Origin: Niveispirillum sp943371025
Lineage (GTDB): Bacteria; Pseudomonadota; Alphaproteobacteria; Azospirillales; Azospirillaceae
Assembly (NCBI GenBank): GCA_943371025.1
Contig: CALRTC020000001.1
Location: forward strand, 248,001 to 312,000
Direction: 5' to 3'
Length of the DNA stretch: 64,000 nt
Of the stretch, positions 1 to 8,637 are shown in pieces. Under the pieces are notes generated by a model, which did not search any database, was not told where the DNA came from, and saw only the letters and a program-made list of their open reading frames with translations. Both the position numbers and the translations under genes were made by a program. Numbering within the stretch: position 1 is the first letter of the stretch; every line of letters begins with the position of its first letter.

Positions 1-2
1 TC

Positions 3-1130
3 GACATTGCGCGCCACCACCCGTTCTGGAAGACCTTCTATCAGGGGCATGAGGATTGGCAGACGGCGCCATCCTGTCAGAAAAGTGACCTGTTGTCGGT
101 CCTGCATGGATTCTCTCCCGCCGGGGAGCAGAGTGGCGTCTATCTGGTCCGGTCTGGCGGCAGGACGGCAGCCCCCCTGATCTTCCCCGTCGATATTGCG
201 GAAAACCATGCCCAACGGCAGGCGCTGGCCGCATGCCTAGTGGCGCGCGGTGTTTTTGGCCCACGATCGGTGGTTCTCAACCTTTTCGCCTATACCGGGC
301 TTTATCGCACGGCATCGATCATCGACGACCTGCTGGAACGATGCCATTCCACCACGCTGCCGATGAGCGCGCAGGCACCCTATCGGGACATGCACGCGGC
401 GGCAGCCCTGTTCCAGCCGACCCACCTGGCGGGCACGCCATCGGTGCTGACCCTGCTGGCCAACTGGTGCCGGGAGAATGGGGAGGACCCGCCGCGCATC
501 CCGCAATTGCTCTATGCGGGCGAATTGCTGCGGGACAGTGTGCGGGCCCATCTCTGCGACAGTTTCGGCGTGGAGCAGGTCTGGTCCCTTTATGGTGGTG
601 CTGAAACCGGCATCTGGGCCGTCTGCGATGCCAGCAAGGAACCGGGATTGTTCAGCATCCTGCCCCAGCTTCTGGTGGAGATCGAAGCCCCGGACGCCGA
701 TGGCTTTGGTGAGATCGTGGTCACCAACAGCTGGCGCCGGCGGTTTCCGCTGTTTCGCTACAGCCAGGGCGATATCGGCCGACTGGTTGAGCGCGATGGT
801 GAAACGATGCTGGAAGTGCGCGGCCGCCGCCCGCTGACCTTCCGTTTCTACGAAATCACCTATGATGATAGCGGCTTCGCTGCGGTGGCGGCGCCCTGTC
901 CGCATTGGCAGGTGGTGCTGGATTTCGGCAGTGATGGCTGTGACCGTCTGGGCCTGCACGTCGTCTGCGATGATCCGGCCACTTTGGCGGCCATCGATGA
1001 TCGGCTGCGGCGGCACATGCGGGAGGACAAGGACAGCCAGTCTGTGCATGTACGGGCCGTCAAGCTGGCCGACCTGCATATCGATCCCACCACCAGCAAA
1101 ACCGCCACCGTCGTCGACCGGCGGCGCTGA
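3..1130 (+). CDS. Adenylate-forming ligase, PaaK/CapK-like (5' truncated by window edge)
   Basis: The reading frame is open from base 3, so the true start lies upstream. About 375 residues are visible. It resembles the phenylacetate-CoA ligase/CapK branch of AMP-binding enzymes, which activate a carboxylate as an acyl-adenylate. Motifs seen are a glycine-rich VRSGGRTA loop near the left end, YGGAETG (core motif A5, YGxxExG) and RYSQGDIG (motif A7-like). Family members usually have 400-450 residues, so perhaps 50-80 are missing. The next gene starts 18 bases after its stop in the same direction, suggesting an operon with the ATP-grasp and glycosyltransferase genes. The substrate cannot be read from the sequence. 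Confidence 0.8.
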   Translation, partial: DIARHHPFWKTFYQGHEDWQTAPSCQKSDLLSVLHGFSPAGEQSGVYLVRSGGRTAAPLIFPVDIAENHAQRQALAACLVARGVFGPRSVVLNLFAYTGLYRTASIIDDLLERCHSTTLPMSAQAPYRDMHAAAALFQPTHLAGTPSVLTLLANWCRENGEDPPRIPQLLYAGELLRDSVRAHLCDSFGVEQVWSLYGGAETGIWAVCDASKEPGLFSILPQLLVEIEAPDADGFGEIVVTNSWRRRFPLFRYSQGDIGRLVERDGETMLEVRGRRPLTFRFYEITYDDSGFAAVAAPCPHWQVVLDFGSDGCDRLGLHVVCDDPATLAAIDDRLRRHMREDKDSQSVHVRAVKLADLHIDPTTSKTATVVDRRR

Positions 1131-1148
1131 ATTGTCAGGCAGGCATCC

Positions 1149-2051
1149 ATGGAAAAGCTGGCGAACATCCTCGCCTATGAGACGAACGCCTGGCGGGGCT
1201 ACCTGATCAGCCATCTGGTGGAAGCCCACCAGGAAGCCGACTGGGACGATGACGGTTCGGTGCTGGACCGGGCCTGCGGACCGGGCATCAACGCGGTGCT
1301 GTTTCACAATTGCCTGTCGCATTCGGCCTTGTTTCCCCGTCGACGGGCGGAACTGGAGATTCAGATCGCCCAGCGCGGGATCAAACTGCTGAATGCCGGC
1401 CTGGCCGACATGCGCAAACGGACGCTGCACCGGATGCTGGAACAGGCGGGCGTGCGCTGTGCGCGGGCGGACCGCCAGGGTCCTGGTGACCAGCTGCTGT
1501 TCGTGAAGACCAACCTGAATTTCGGGGGCAAGGCAGAACGGGCGCTGCCGGCGGACCTGCAGCCGATCTTTTCGGTTCCTGCCGACTGCCCGATCCAGGC
1601 CTGGAACGATTACCGGCTGCTGCGACGGGATGAGATCGACCCCGCCTGGTGGGACAATGTCGATCTGGTGATCGAGAACTACATTGCTCACGATGAAACG
1701 CTGTATCGCGTCTATGGCTGTGGCGACGTACTGATCTGTATCCTGGCCCACAGCGACGACCTGATCAAAAAGGAAGATGAACATCCCGATGATCGCTGGT
1801 TTCATGTCGATCGCCGCGACCTGTGGGCGGGCGGCGGTGACCTGCCGGACGATCTGCGCCGGCAACTGGCCGGTTTCACCGCCTGCCATGCATTCGACTA
1901 TTTCTGTCTGGATGTCGTCCATGACGGGGTGAACCATACGATCATCGATCTCAACCTGACCCCCTTCTGCGGCCTGGAACCACCCCAGGCGGCGTGGCTG
2001 GGCCTGCTGCGGCGCGGTCTGCACGATCTGACCCGGGGGGTGAGCGGATGA
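1149..2051 (+). CDS. ATP-grasp-like enzyme of unknown substrate
   Basis: A 300-residue cytosolic protein. The segment FVKTNLNFGG near residue 118 looks like the ATP-grasp lysine/glycine-rich strand, and the late FDYFCLDVVHDG...IIDLNLTPF (about residues 245-275) matches the acidic Mg-ATP-binding part of that fold (D...D.N). ATP-grasp enzymes join a carboxylate to an amine or thiol through an acyl-phosphate. The gene lies between an adenylate-forming ligase and a GT2 glycosyltransferase and overlaps the latter by four bases (ATGA), indicating translational coupling. The fold is inferred from motifs only. Substrate and product are unknown. Confidence 0.6.
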   Translation: MEKLANILAYETNAWRGYLISHLVEAHQEADWDDDGSVLDRACGPGINAVLFHNCLSHSALFPRRRAELEIQIAQRGIKLLNAGLADMRKRTLHRMLEQAGVRCARADRQGPGDQLLFVKTNLNFGGKAERALPADLQPIFSVPADCPIQAWNDYRLLRRDEIDPAWWDNVDLVIENYIAHDETLYRVYGCGDVLICILAHSDDLIKKEDEHPDDRWFHVDRRDLWAGGGDLPDDLRRQLAGFTACHAFDYFCLDVVHDGVNHTIIDLNLTPFCGLEPPQAAWLGLLRRGLHDLTRGVSG

Positions 2052-2848
2052 AGACCCTTTCGGTTCTGATCGCGGCGTTCGATGCCCGTCGGTGGCTGGG
2101 CGACAGCCTGGATGCCGTGTTCGGCCAAAAGCTGCCTGCCGGTTGGCGCCTGCAGGTGCTGCTTGGCATCGACGGCTGCGCCGACACATTGGATTACATC
2201 AAGGCGGCGCCTTACCCGGGACTGGTGGTCGTTCATCTGCGGCGCAACCGCGGGACCTATGTGACGTTCAATACGTTGATGCGCTATGCCGACGGTGATC
2301 TGATCGCCCGCTTCGATGCAGATGACGTGATGTGCGACGGCTATCTGGCGGCCCATATTGAGGCCCTGGAAAACGGTGCCGACCTCAGCATGTCGTGGAG
2401 CATTTACACCGACGAGCATCTTCGGCCCACCTCAGTGGTGCCGGCCCTGCCGGATTACCGACCGGAGAACGGCGAAAGGCGCATGGGGACGGATGGACAG
2501 TTCGTCGCCAGACGCGCCATCTGGCAAAGGCTGGGTGGCTTCCGGCCCTGGCGCTGCACGGCGGACAGCGAATTCGTCATCCGTGCCCAGGCGGCCGGGT
2601 TCCGTACCGTCGTGCTGGAGCAGTTTCTCTATCTGCGTCGCACCCATGCCAGATCGCTGACCACGGATCCGGCCACGAACTACCAGTCAGATACGCGAAC
2701 CCGCATGCGCGACCTGACCTTGGCTTATCGCGATGAATATCAGGCCGGCCTGCGGCCGATTGATGTGCTGCCCGAATGCGAACCCGACCATGTCCTGATC
2801 AACCCCGGCCTTCGCGACCAGGTGCCTTCAACGCAAGGCACCAGTTGA
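2048..2848 (+). CDS. Family 2 glycosyltransferase
   Basis: Begins MKTLSVLIAAFDARRWL, the usual GT-A opening, and carries FDADD near residue 86 as the DxD-type nucleotide-sugar/metal motif. It has 266 residues and no membrane segment, so it is a short cytosolic GT2 that transfers a sugar from a nucleotide-sugar. The ATG at 2048 overlaps the stop of the ATP-grasp gene (ATGA). This start is preferred over an upstream in-frame start because of the coupling and because the family N-terminus begins there. It probably acts with the two preceding genes on a glycosylated product or surface glycan. The acceptor is unknown. Confidence 0.8.
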   Translation: MKTLSVLIAAFDARRWLGDSLDAVFGQKLPAGWRLQVLLGIDGCADTLDYIKAAPYPGLVVVHLRRNRGTYVTFNTLMRYADGDLIARFDADDVMCDGYLAAHIEALENGADLSMSWSIYTDEHLRPTSVVPALPDYRPENGERRMGTDGQFVARRAIWQRLGGFRPWRCTADSEFVIRAQAAGFRTVVLEQFLYLRRTHARSLTTDPATNYQSDTRTRMRDLTLAYRDEYQAGLRPIDVLPECEPDHVLINPGLRDQVPSTQGTS

Positions 2849-2882
2849 CAGCGTCGCCCACCGGATCGGGGCGACGCTGTCA
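2846..2882. terminator. Hairpin between convergent genes
   Basis: A perfect 13-bp stem (TGACAGCGTCGCC at 2846-2858 with its complement at 2870-2882) and an 11-base loop. The TGA stop of the glycosyltransferase is inside the left arm. It sits between convergent genes, as expected for a bidirectional terminator, but neither side has a clear T-run. Confidence 0.5.
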
Positions 2883-2896
2883 GCTCCTGACAAGGC

Positions 2897-4597
2897 TCAG
2901 ACCAAGGGGGTCTTGCAGAAGATGATGCAGCCCGGGGTTTTATCCTGCGCCAGCTTGTGGAACAGCGCCAGGAAGGACTCCTTGGGCGCCTGAATCATGG
3001 CGAAGGGGGCATAGGCGATTTCGAAGCTGTCGCTCAGAAGCTCCGCCACCTTTTCCAGCTTTTCCGGATGGGCGGCGAACCCGTCTGCATCGAAATCCAG
3101 GAACAGCAGGCGCGCCTGCTTCAAGGTTCGCTTCGCCCCGGTCAGTGCCGCCAGTTCCCCGCGACCGCGGATGGTCGACACCACCACCTGGCTGGTCTCG
3201 TCGAAATAATCGTCAACGCGGACGCAGTTCGCATAAACGATATCGGCGCCTTCCGTCGTGACGCCTTCGGCTTCCGCCAGGTCAACCAGACCCGTCCACT
3301 GACCCTGGCCGCGCACGAACTTGGCGACGGCGTTGTGATCATAGGCGGCAAGCCGCTCCACCTTCGTGTTGGTGCAACCATTCACCTGACAGGTCAGGGA
3401 CAGGGCTTCGACTGCTGCCGGGTCCGGATCCAGCGCCCATGCAAAACGGGTGCGGCGGGCGATGTCCACGATGGTGGTCGAATAACCAGGACCCAGCAGC
3501 AGCACCGAATCATCTTGCTGCAACAGGTTCACCACATATTCCGGCATCTCCGGGGGGGCGACATCGCCGACATTGGTTGCCGACACGGCACCGGGCCGGA
3601 CGATCAACTTGTTCGCCTTGCTGTAAAGCGCACCGATCAGTCCGTCGCGCTGTTCGAACGTGTGGGTACGAAGCTGGTGATAATTGTTGTAGTTGGTGAA
3701 ATCGTTATTGAGCTTCTCCGCTTCCTGAAGCGAGTTGATCTCGATCGTCTTGCGGCGCTTGCGCAGGGACTGCTCGGCCAGCTTGGCGTTGGAGCGGGAA
3801 TAGGTGTCGATTTCGTCCGTATCAAGATGGCCCTTGAGCCGGGCCGGCACACCGCAGCCGGGGCAGAACTTCTTGACCTGCGAGGTGAAGTCCTGCAGCG
3901 GCTTGTTCCACCACCCCTCCACCACGGGATAGCCGTGGTCTTCACCACGCGCCAGATCGAACGACCCGGCCACTTCACAGAAATAGGCGCGCAATTCGCC
4001 ATTGTTCTGCAAAACCGTGGCCGACCATTGGCGGTTGATGTCGCAGGTCGAGATCCGGTCCCACATCTCCTCCCGCTCGGGATAAAGATCCTGCATCGCG
4101 GTCAACAGCGGCGAGTGATGGGAATGACCATTGAAGAAATTGACCTGCGGGATCAACTTCTTCAGACGTTCCAGCGACTTGCGGCCACGCTGGTCGTTAT
4201 GCGGATTGAGGTTGAAGAAGCCGAACGTGTCCGCGACCAGCTGCTCATAGTCGAACAGGTTGTTCGACCACAGACCACGCTGCCCCTTGACCGGGATTTC
4301 TTCTTCAAAAATCCGGCACAGCTCCGGGAATTGCTTATGGACGCAGGGGTTGCCGCCGATCATGGCGATAACGCCATTGAATCCGCGCAGGCTGCGCAGC
4401 GCCAGCCGGAAATTTTCCGGGGTCATATCCCAGAAGCTGGTTTGATTTTTCAGCAGACGCGTGCAGTTCGAACAGTGAAGGTCGCACTTGTTCGTCACGT
4501 CGACGCAGATGATGTGCATCTCGTTGGGGGAGCGCATCCGAGCGATCGCGGCGTCGGCGAGCTGGTCTTCATTCACAGTCGAAATATCCGAACGCAC
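2897..4597 (-). CDS. Radical SAM protein with C-terminal methyltransferase-like domain
   Basis: The N-terminal half has the 4Fe-4S motif CDLHCSNC (CxxxCxxC, about residues 38-45) and a GGNP loop, typical of radical SAM enzymes. Further cysteines (STCDINRQW, YFCEV, FCPGCG, up to about residue 260) suggest a SPASM/twitch-like auxiliary-cluster region. From about residue 360 the sequence VLLLGPGYSTTIVDIA...ALDPDPAAVEA resembles motifs I and II of class I SAM methyltransferases. The GTG at 4597 is chosen because AGGAGA lies seven bases upstream; an ATG at 4675 has no ribosome site. It faces the GT2 gene and is followed upstream by a GT25 gene, so it probably modifies a glycan or small molecule. 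No specific reaction can be assigned. Confidence 0.75.
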   Translation of the reverse strand: MRSDISTVNEDQLADAAIARMRSPNEMHIICVDVTNKCDLHCSNCTRLLKNQTSFWDMTPENFRLALRSLRGFNGVIAMIGGNPCVHKQFPELCRIFEEEIPVKGQRGLWSNNLFDYEQLVADTFGFFNLNPHNDQRGRKSLERLKKLIPQVNFFNGHSHHSPLLTAMQDLYPEREEMWDRISTCDINRQWSATVLQNNGELRAYFCEVAGSFDLARGEDHGYPVVEGWWNKPLQDFTSQVKKFCPGCGVPARLKGHLDTDEIDTYSRSNAKLAEQSLRKRRKTIEINSLQEAEKLNNDFTNYNNYHQLRTHTFEQRDGLIGALYSKANKLIVRPGAVSATNVGDVAPPEMPEYVVNLLQQDDSVLLLGPGYSTTIVDIARRTRFAWALDPDPAAVEALSLTCQVNGCTNTKVERLAAYDHNAVAKFVRGQGQWTGLVDLAEAEGVTTEGADIVYANCVRVDDYFDETSQVVVSTIRGRGELAALTGAKRTLKQARLLFLDFDADGFAAHPEKLEKVAELLSDSFEIAYAPFAMIQAPKESFLALFHKLAQDKTPGCIIFCKTPLV

Positions 4598-4880
4598 GTT
4601 AACTTCTCCTATCTCGCTGCCCAAGACGGTTGGTTGCCCCGTCCGCGTCGGTTGACACTCTATCAGGGTCGCCATCCCGAAAGGGGGCGAATGTAGTCCT
4701 TATCGACAAGGGATCGCCCTTGCCATACCCGCCCGGCCTGATTGGATTGCCCGGCGCCCGCTCAAAGCCACGCTGCCGGTCACGACCGGTTTTACCCCTG
4801 CTTAGCCTGATACCCAGATTCCGCCAGACAATCGACAGGATCGCCACGGAAATTGGGTCCAAGTTTAAAGATAAGTTTAG

Positions 4881-5726
4881 CTATGACAGCCCATACTGTC
4901 GAGCCATCAAACGGCCGAGGACCGACGTGAACCGATCGATTTCGGGAGTGGTGCCGCCGGGCGCTACTGTGGGGGCGCCCATGTTAAGCTCGGTTCCGGC
5001 CCAGATCAGGCGGCGGAACTCGTGCATCAGGCTGCAATCATAGACCCAGTTGTCCGGATGACCGACCTGCGGGTCGTCCGCGTGCGCACTGACCGTCGCG
5101 GGGAATGGAAAAATCACATGCGCATTGATCTGGCCGGAATAGATTCGGTTGCGCAGGATCATGTCGAACGCGCCGGGAATTTGATCAACAGTAAACAGGC
5201 TGATCATTTTCGGCAGCGATGCCTTGTTGATAATATAGGCGCCGGCTCCCGCAAAAATGAACCGTTCACGCGACGTCCCAAGGTTCAGAAGAACGGCGCT
5301 ATTGTCCTTTGCGCATTTTTGCCGCAGTGAAAAAAGGAACGGCATGTCGAAGGCGCGCGGGATAAGAATATCCAGAAATACGACATCCCATTCCACGGAT
5401 TCAAGAGAGTTCAGCGCCTGATTGACCATATGTTCGGCCAAGGGCGAGAATTCTGCATCATCTTCCGCAATCAGGACATGTGAGTCCCAATTCTGCGCCA
5501 GAGCCAGTTTCATACAGGTAAGATGACTTAACCAATTGGCCTTCAAGGCGGGCAGTGCAGGCCCGGGTGTCGATTGGACGAGCTCTGTCGTGGCATTGAT
5601 GGCGGGAAACCGGTGCAGCCGCCATGCGGGAGAGAAGTTGGCGGCCTGGAAATTCTTCTCCAGAGCCTCACGACGCTCTGTGGCGCGATCCAAGTTAATG
5701 TAAAGAATGTCAATGCTGGCCATCAT
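4881..5726 (-). CDS. Family 25 (LPS-type) glycosyltransferase
   Basis: 281 residues beginning MMASIDILYINLDRATERRE, the YINLxRxxxR opening of GT25 enzymes, with IAEDDAEFS near residue 90 as the acidic EDD motif. GT25 proteins add galactose or related sugars to lipopolysaccharide core or other surface glycans. Two adjacent ATGs (5726, 5723) are possible, preceded by a weak GGGA. It is separated by about 280 bases from the radical SAM gene on the same strand. It probably belongs to the same surface-glycan or glycosylated-product cluster. Confidence 0.75.
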   Translation of the reverse strand: MMASIDILYINLDRATERREALEKNFQAANFSPAWRLHRFPAINATTELVQSTPGPALPALKANWLSHLTCMKLALAQNWDSHVLIAEDDAEFSPLAEHMVNQALNSLESVEWDVVFLDILIPRAFDMPFLFSLRQKCAKDNSAVLLNLGTSRERFIFAGAGAYIINKASLPKMISLFTVDQIPGAFDMILRNRIYSGQINAHVIFPFPATVSAHADDPQVGHPDNWVYDCSLMHEFRRLIWAGTELNMGAPTVAPGGTTPEIDRFTSVLGRLMARQYGLS

Positions 5727-5954
5727 CTAATCCCAAAAATGATGATGGATAATGCAGTTTTCCAGGTGTTCACGTCAATAGCTAACAACCTATCTATTGG
5801 TCAGGCACGGAACTATAGATTGATGTCGGTAATGTTTCGGTCCATCACGGCGCTGACATCCCGTGGCGTTGTCGCAAGTGTGGGCCACGGCCGGCTGCGC
5901 CGATGCCAGCGCATGGGGTGCCGGGAATGATGAACGCCGGATATGGGGTCACGC

Positions 5955-8423
5955 TTACCCGAACCGGTACCTGAGCCCCAACCGTACGCTGCGCGGCGCG
6001 CCGGGGGCGTAGAATGTGGCGTGTGCCAGCGGGTATTCGCCGGCGACGGCAGGAAAGGGGCGGGCGATGAAACGGCCAGCCGCGTCGAAGCCGGTGGCGC
6101 CCAGTTGCGCGGCCGTCACATAATCGCGATCGAACAGGTTGTCGATGCGGCCGGACAGTTGCAGCGACGGGGTCAGGTCATAGCGCACGGTCAGCGCCAC
6201 CAGGGCATAGCCGGGAGCCGTGCCCTTGCCCAGGTAATAGCGTCCATCAGGCTGATGTTGGCCATTCTCGTTACCGCGGGCCGGGCTGCTGCCGACAGCG
6301 CGCAGTTCCGCGCCCAGTGACAGGCCGTTCAGGGGCGACGCTTCGGTGTAGAGCTTCAGCACATGACGGGGGATCAGGGGCAGGCGGTCGCCCTTCTTCA
6401 CATCGATCATGCCCTCCAGGCCGGGGGCGTCGGCGTTGTTGCTGCTGTTGGCTTCGCCGCCCAGGCTTTCGGCGCTGCGGAAGGTGGCTTGGGTAAAGGT
6501 GTAGTCCAGGCCCAGGACGATGCGATCCAGCCGGACAGTGGCATCCAGCTGCGCGCCCTGGCGGCGGGTGCCGTCGACATTGCGGAAATAGCCATATCCC
6601 GTCTGGCTGCTGGCCACGAACAGGATGTCGTCATCCAGGTCGGTACGGTACAGGCCCGCCGACCAGGTGACGGGACCTGTGCCGCCGCCGCGTATCCCGA
6701 CCTCGGCCGTACGCGCGACCACCTGCTTCAAGGGCGGGTCGCCGGCCATGGCATTGGGCAGCTTGCACGGATTGTCCGGATTGGCGCAGCCCAGTTCGAT
6801 CGCCGACGGGGCACGGCTGCCCTCATTATACCCGGCCCAGAAGGTCAGCGCCGGGGCGGCGTCCCAGGTCAGACCGGCACCTGGGTTCAGGCGGGAGAAC
6901 CGATGATCGCCCGACAGGCTGTCGGCCCCGTCATCGTTGATCTGGTCACGGTTATGCACCCGGATATGATCATAACGGGCCGACAGCGACAGGTGGAGCG
7001 CGGATCCCATATCCAGAGTATCGACAGCATACAGGCTCCAGACCTGCGCCCGACCCTTCAGGTCGACGCGCGTGTCATAGGGTTCGCCATCCACATCGCC
7101 GCCATTCACCCCGTCGCCATAGGCCGGCACGGGCGTGATCGACCGGTCGGGGTTCAGGTAACCCAACTGCCCGGACTGGCGGAAATGCGCGTGGTTGCCG
7201 GTATAGGCGGCCCCGATGACGGCTTCGTGGCGCAAGCTGGCAAGATGGCCGGGAATGCTGGCCTGCAAGGTGCCGCCATGGTCTTCCTGCACCAGATCGG
7301 TGCGGGTCAGCAGGCCGTTGCACTTTTCCGCCGGTTCATCCTGCAGCAGGGCCTGGGCGATGCAGCGCCAGGAGGGGAAGGGCGTGTTGGCGGCAGTGGC
7401 GCCGGAGGTGGGATAGCCGCTGTACCCGGCCGCGGCCAGCGCCGCACGCTCCGCTGCACCGGGCTGATAGACCGACTGGTCCAGGCTGTCCTCGTTCAGG
7501 TCGCCATTGAAGGTCCAGCTGTGCAGGTGACGGTAGAAGGCATTGCCCGACAGGGTCGCACCGCCCGACAGTTCATGGTCGCCGGACAGGTTGGCCAGGG
7601 TGGCGCGGTTGCTGGTCTTGTCGGGCTTGGTATAGACGCTGGTCCGGTCGCGCTCCAGAAAGCGCTGTTCCTGCAAACCGTTGCCGGTCAGGTCGGTGCT
7701 GGCCTGGGACAGCGTCAGGTGCAGGCGGCTGGCGTCACCGGTCCAGCCGAAACGGCCATAGGCCTGACGCAGATCACTGGGGCTGTCCTGACGCCAGCCA
7801 TCATCATGGGCCAGCGTGCCGGTCAGATACCAGTCCAGGGGCCCGGCGCTGCCGCCATGGTCCAGGCTGCCCGACATACGGCCGAAGGAACCGCCGTCGA
7901 TGGCCAGTTCGGTGCCCGGATCGCTGCGTCCATCCTTGCCGGTCAGGACCAGGGCGCCGCCCAGGCTGTTCTGTCCGAACAAGGGCGCCGATCCGGGCAG
8001 CAGGGTCACCTGCCGCAGGGCCCGCTGTGGGATCAGGTCCCAACTGACCACATCGCCAAAGGGCTGGTTCAGGCGCACCCCGTCCAGCCAGACGGAAAGG
8101 CCCTGCGGCGTGCCCAGCAGGGGGGATGCGGTGAAGCCGCGGAAATTCACGTCCGGCTGAAAGGGATTGCCCTGGGTTTCATTGATGCTGATCCCGGCCA
8201 GCCGCTGGTTCAGGAAATCCGTCAGGTCCAGGGCCTGGGCCCGGCGGATGGCGTCGGCATCGGCCGTTATCACGGGGGCCGCCGGCGGGACCGTGCCCTT
8301 GCCCAACGGCGTGCGGGCGACGACAATGATGGCGGGGGCTTCATCGGCCAGCACCGGCAGCGTCAGGCAGGGCAGGGTCAGGGCGGCAATGATGGCGCGG
8401 GCCGCAATCCGGGTGGCGTGCAT
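5955..8423 (-). CDS. TonB-dependent outer-membrane receptor
   Basis: An 822-residue receptor with a signal peptide (MHATRIAARAIIAALTLPCL..., cleavage near ALADEA), a TonB-box-like IIVVAR just after, a plug domain (DFLNQRLAGISINE, LFGQNSLGGALVL) and a long beta-barrel ending in YRFG, a typical outer-membrane C-terminus with a penultimate aromatic pair. The ATG at 8423 is preferred because GAGGAAA precedes it and the signal peptide starts there. Its substrate is unknown; such receptors import siderophores, cobalamin, sugars or peptides using TonB energy. The neighbouring S46 peptidase is on the same strand but separated by a terminator. Confidence 0.9.
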   Translation of the reverse strand: MHATRIAARAIIAALTLPCLTLPVLADEAPAIIVVARTPLGKGTVPPAAPVITADADAIRRAQALDLTDFLNQRLAGISINETQGNPFQPDVNFRGFTASPLLGTPQGLSVWLDGVRLNQPFGDVVSWDLIPQRALRQVTLLPGSAPLFGQNSLGGALVLTGKDGRSDPGTELAIDGGSFGRMSGSLDHGGSAGPLDWYLTGTLAHDDGWRQDSPSDLRQAYGRFGWTGDASRLHLTLSQASTDLTGNGLQEQRFLERDRTSVYTKPDKTSNRATLANLSGDHELSGGATLSGNAFYRHLHSWTFNGDLNEDSLDQSVYQPGAAERAALAAAGYSGYPTSGATAANTPFPSWRCIAQALLQDEPAEKCNGLLTRTDLVQEDHGGTLQASIPGHLASLRHEAVIGAAYTGNHAHFRQSGQLGYLNPDRSITPVPAYGDGVNGGDVDGEPYDTRVDLKGRAQVWSLYAVDTLDMGSALHLSLSARYDHIRVHNRDQINDDGADSLSGDHRFSRLNPGAGLTWDAAPALTFWAGYNEGSRAPSAIELGCANPDNPCKLPNAMAGDPPLKQVVARTAEVGIRGGGTGPVTWSAGLYRTDLDDDILFVASSQTGYGYFRNVDGTRRQGAQLDATVRLDRIVLGLDYTFTQATFRSAESLGGEANSSNNADAPGLEGMIDVKKGDRLPLIPRHVLKLYTEASPLNGLSLGAELRAVGSSPARGNENGQHQPDGRYYLGKGTAPGYALVALTVRYDLTPSLQLSGRIDNLFDRDYVTAAQLGATGFDAAGRFIARPFPAVAGEYPLAHATFYAPGAPRSVRLGLRYRFG

Positions 8424-8505
8424 GGGGTTTCCTCTCGGGCTACCCCTGCTTCGGCGGGGCATGTTCCCCGCCAATTCAACGTTTCCGAACCGTCCGTTCA
8501 ATTCG

Positions 8506-8535
8506 ACGATAGTTGCATTTCTACGATAGTCGCAT
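8506..8535. promoter_or_regulatory. Tandem 13-bp direct repeats upstream of the receptor gene
   Basis: ACGATAGTTGCAT (8506-8518) and ACGATAGTCGCAT (8523-8535) are spaced 17 bases start to start and differ at one base. They lie about 85-110 bases upstream of the receptor start. They could be an activator or repressor site; no family is recognised. Confidence 0.4.
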
Positions 8536-8577
8536 AGGCCGTCGCCAACCCTGGGGCGATCCTGCGGACGGAACGTG

Positions 8578-8609
8578 AAAAAGGCCGCCGGGTCTCCCCG
8601 ACGGCCTTT
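8578..8609 (-). terminator. Rho-independent terminator of the S46 peptidase gene
   Basis: Stem AAAGGCCG-C-CGGG / CCCG-A-CGGCCTTT with one mismatch and a TCTC loop. Read on the minus strand it ends in five T. It lies about 30 bases after the peptidase stop. Confidence 0.8.
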
Positions 8610-8637
8610 CGCGTTCCATCCCTGAAACCCGAAGCGC

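Noticed and set aside
237..2189. A 650-codon open frame on the minus strand over the ligase and ATP-grasp genes
   Set aside because: It lies antisense to two recognisable enzymes and has no domain features.
6363..8537. A 724-codon open frame on the plus strand
   Set aside because: It is antisense to the first TonB receptor, with a low-complexity glycine/alanine/glutamine translation typical of shadow frames.
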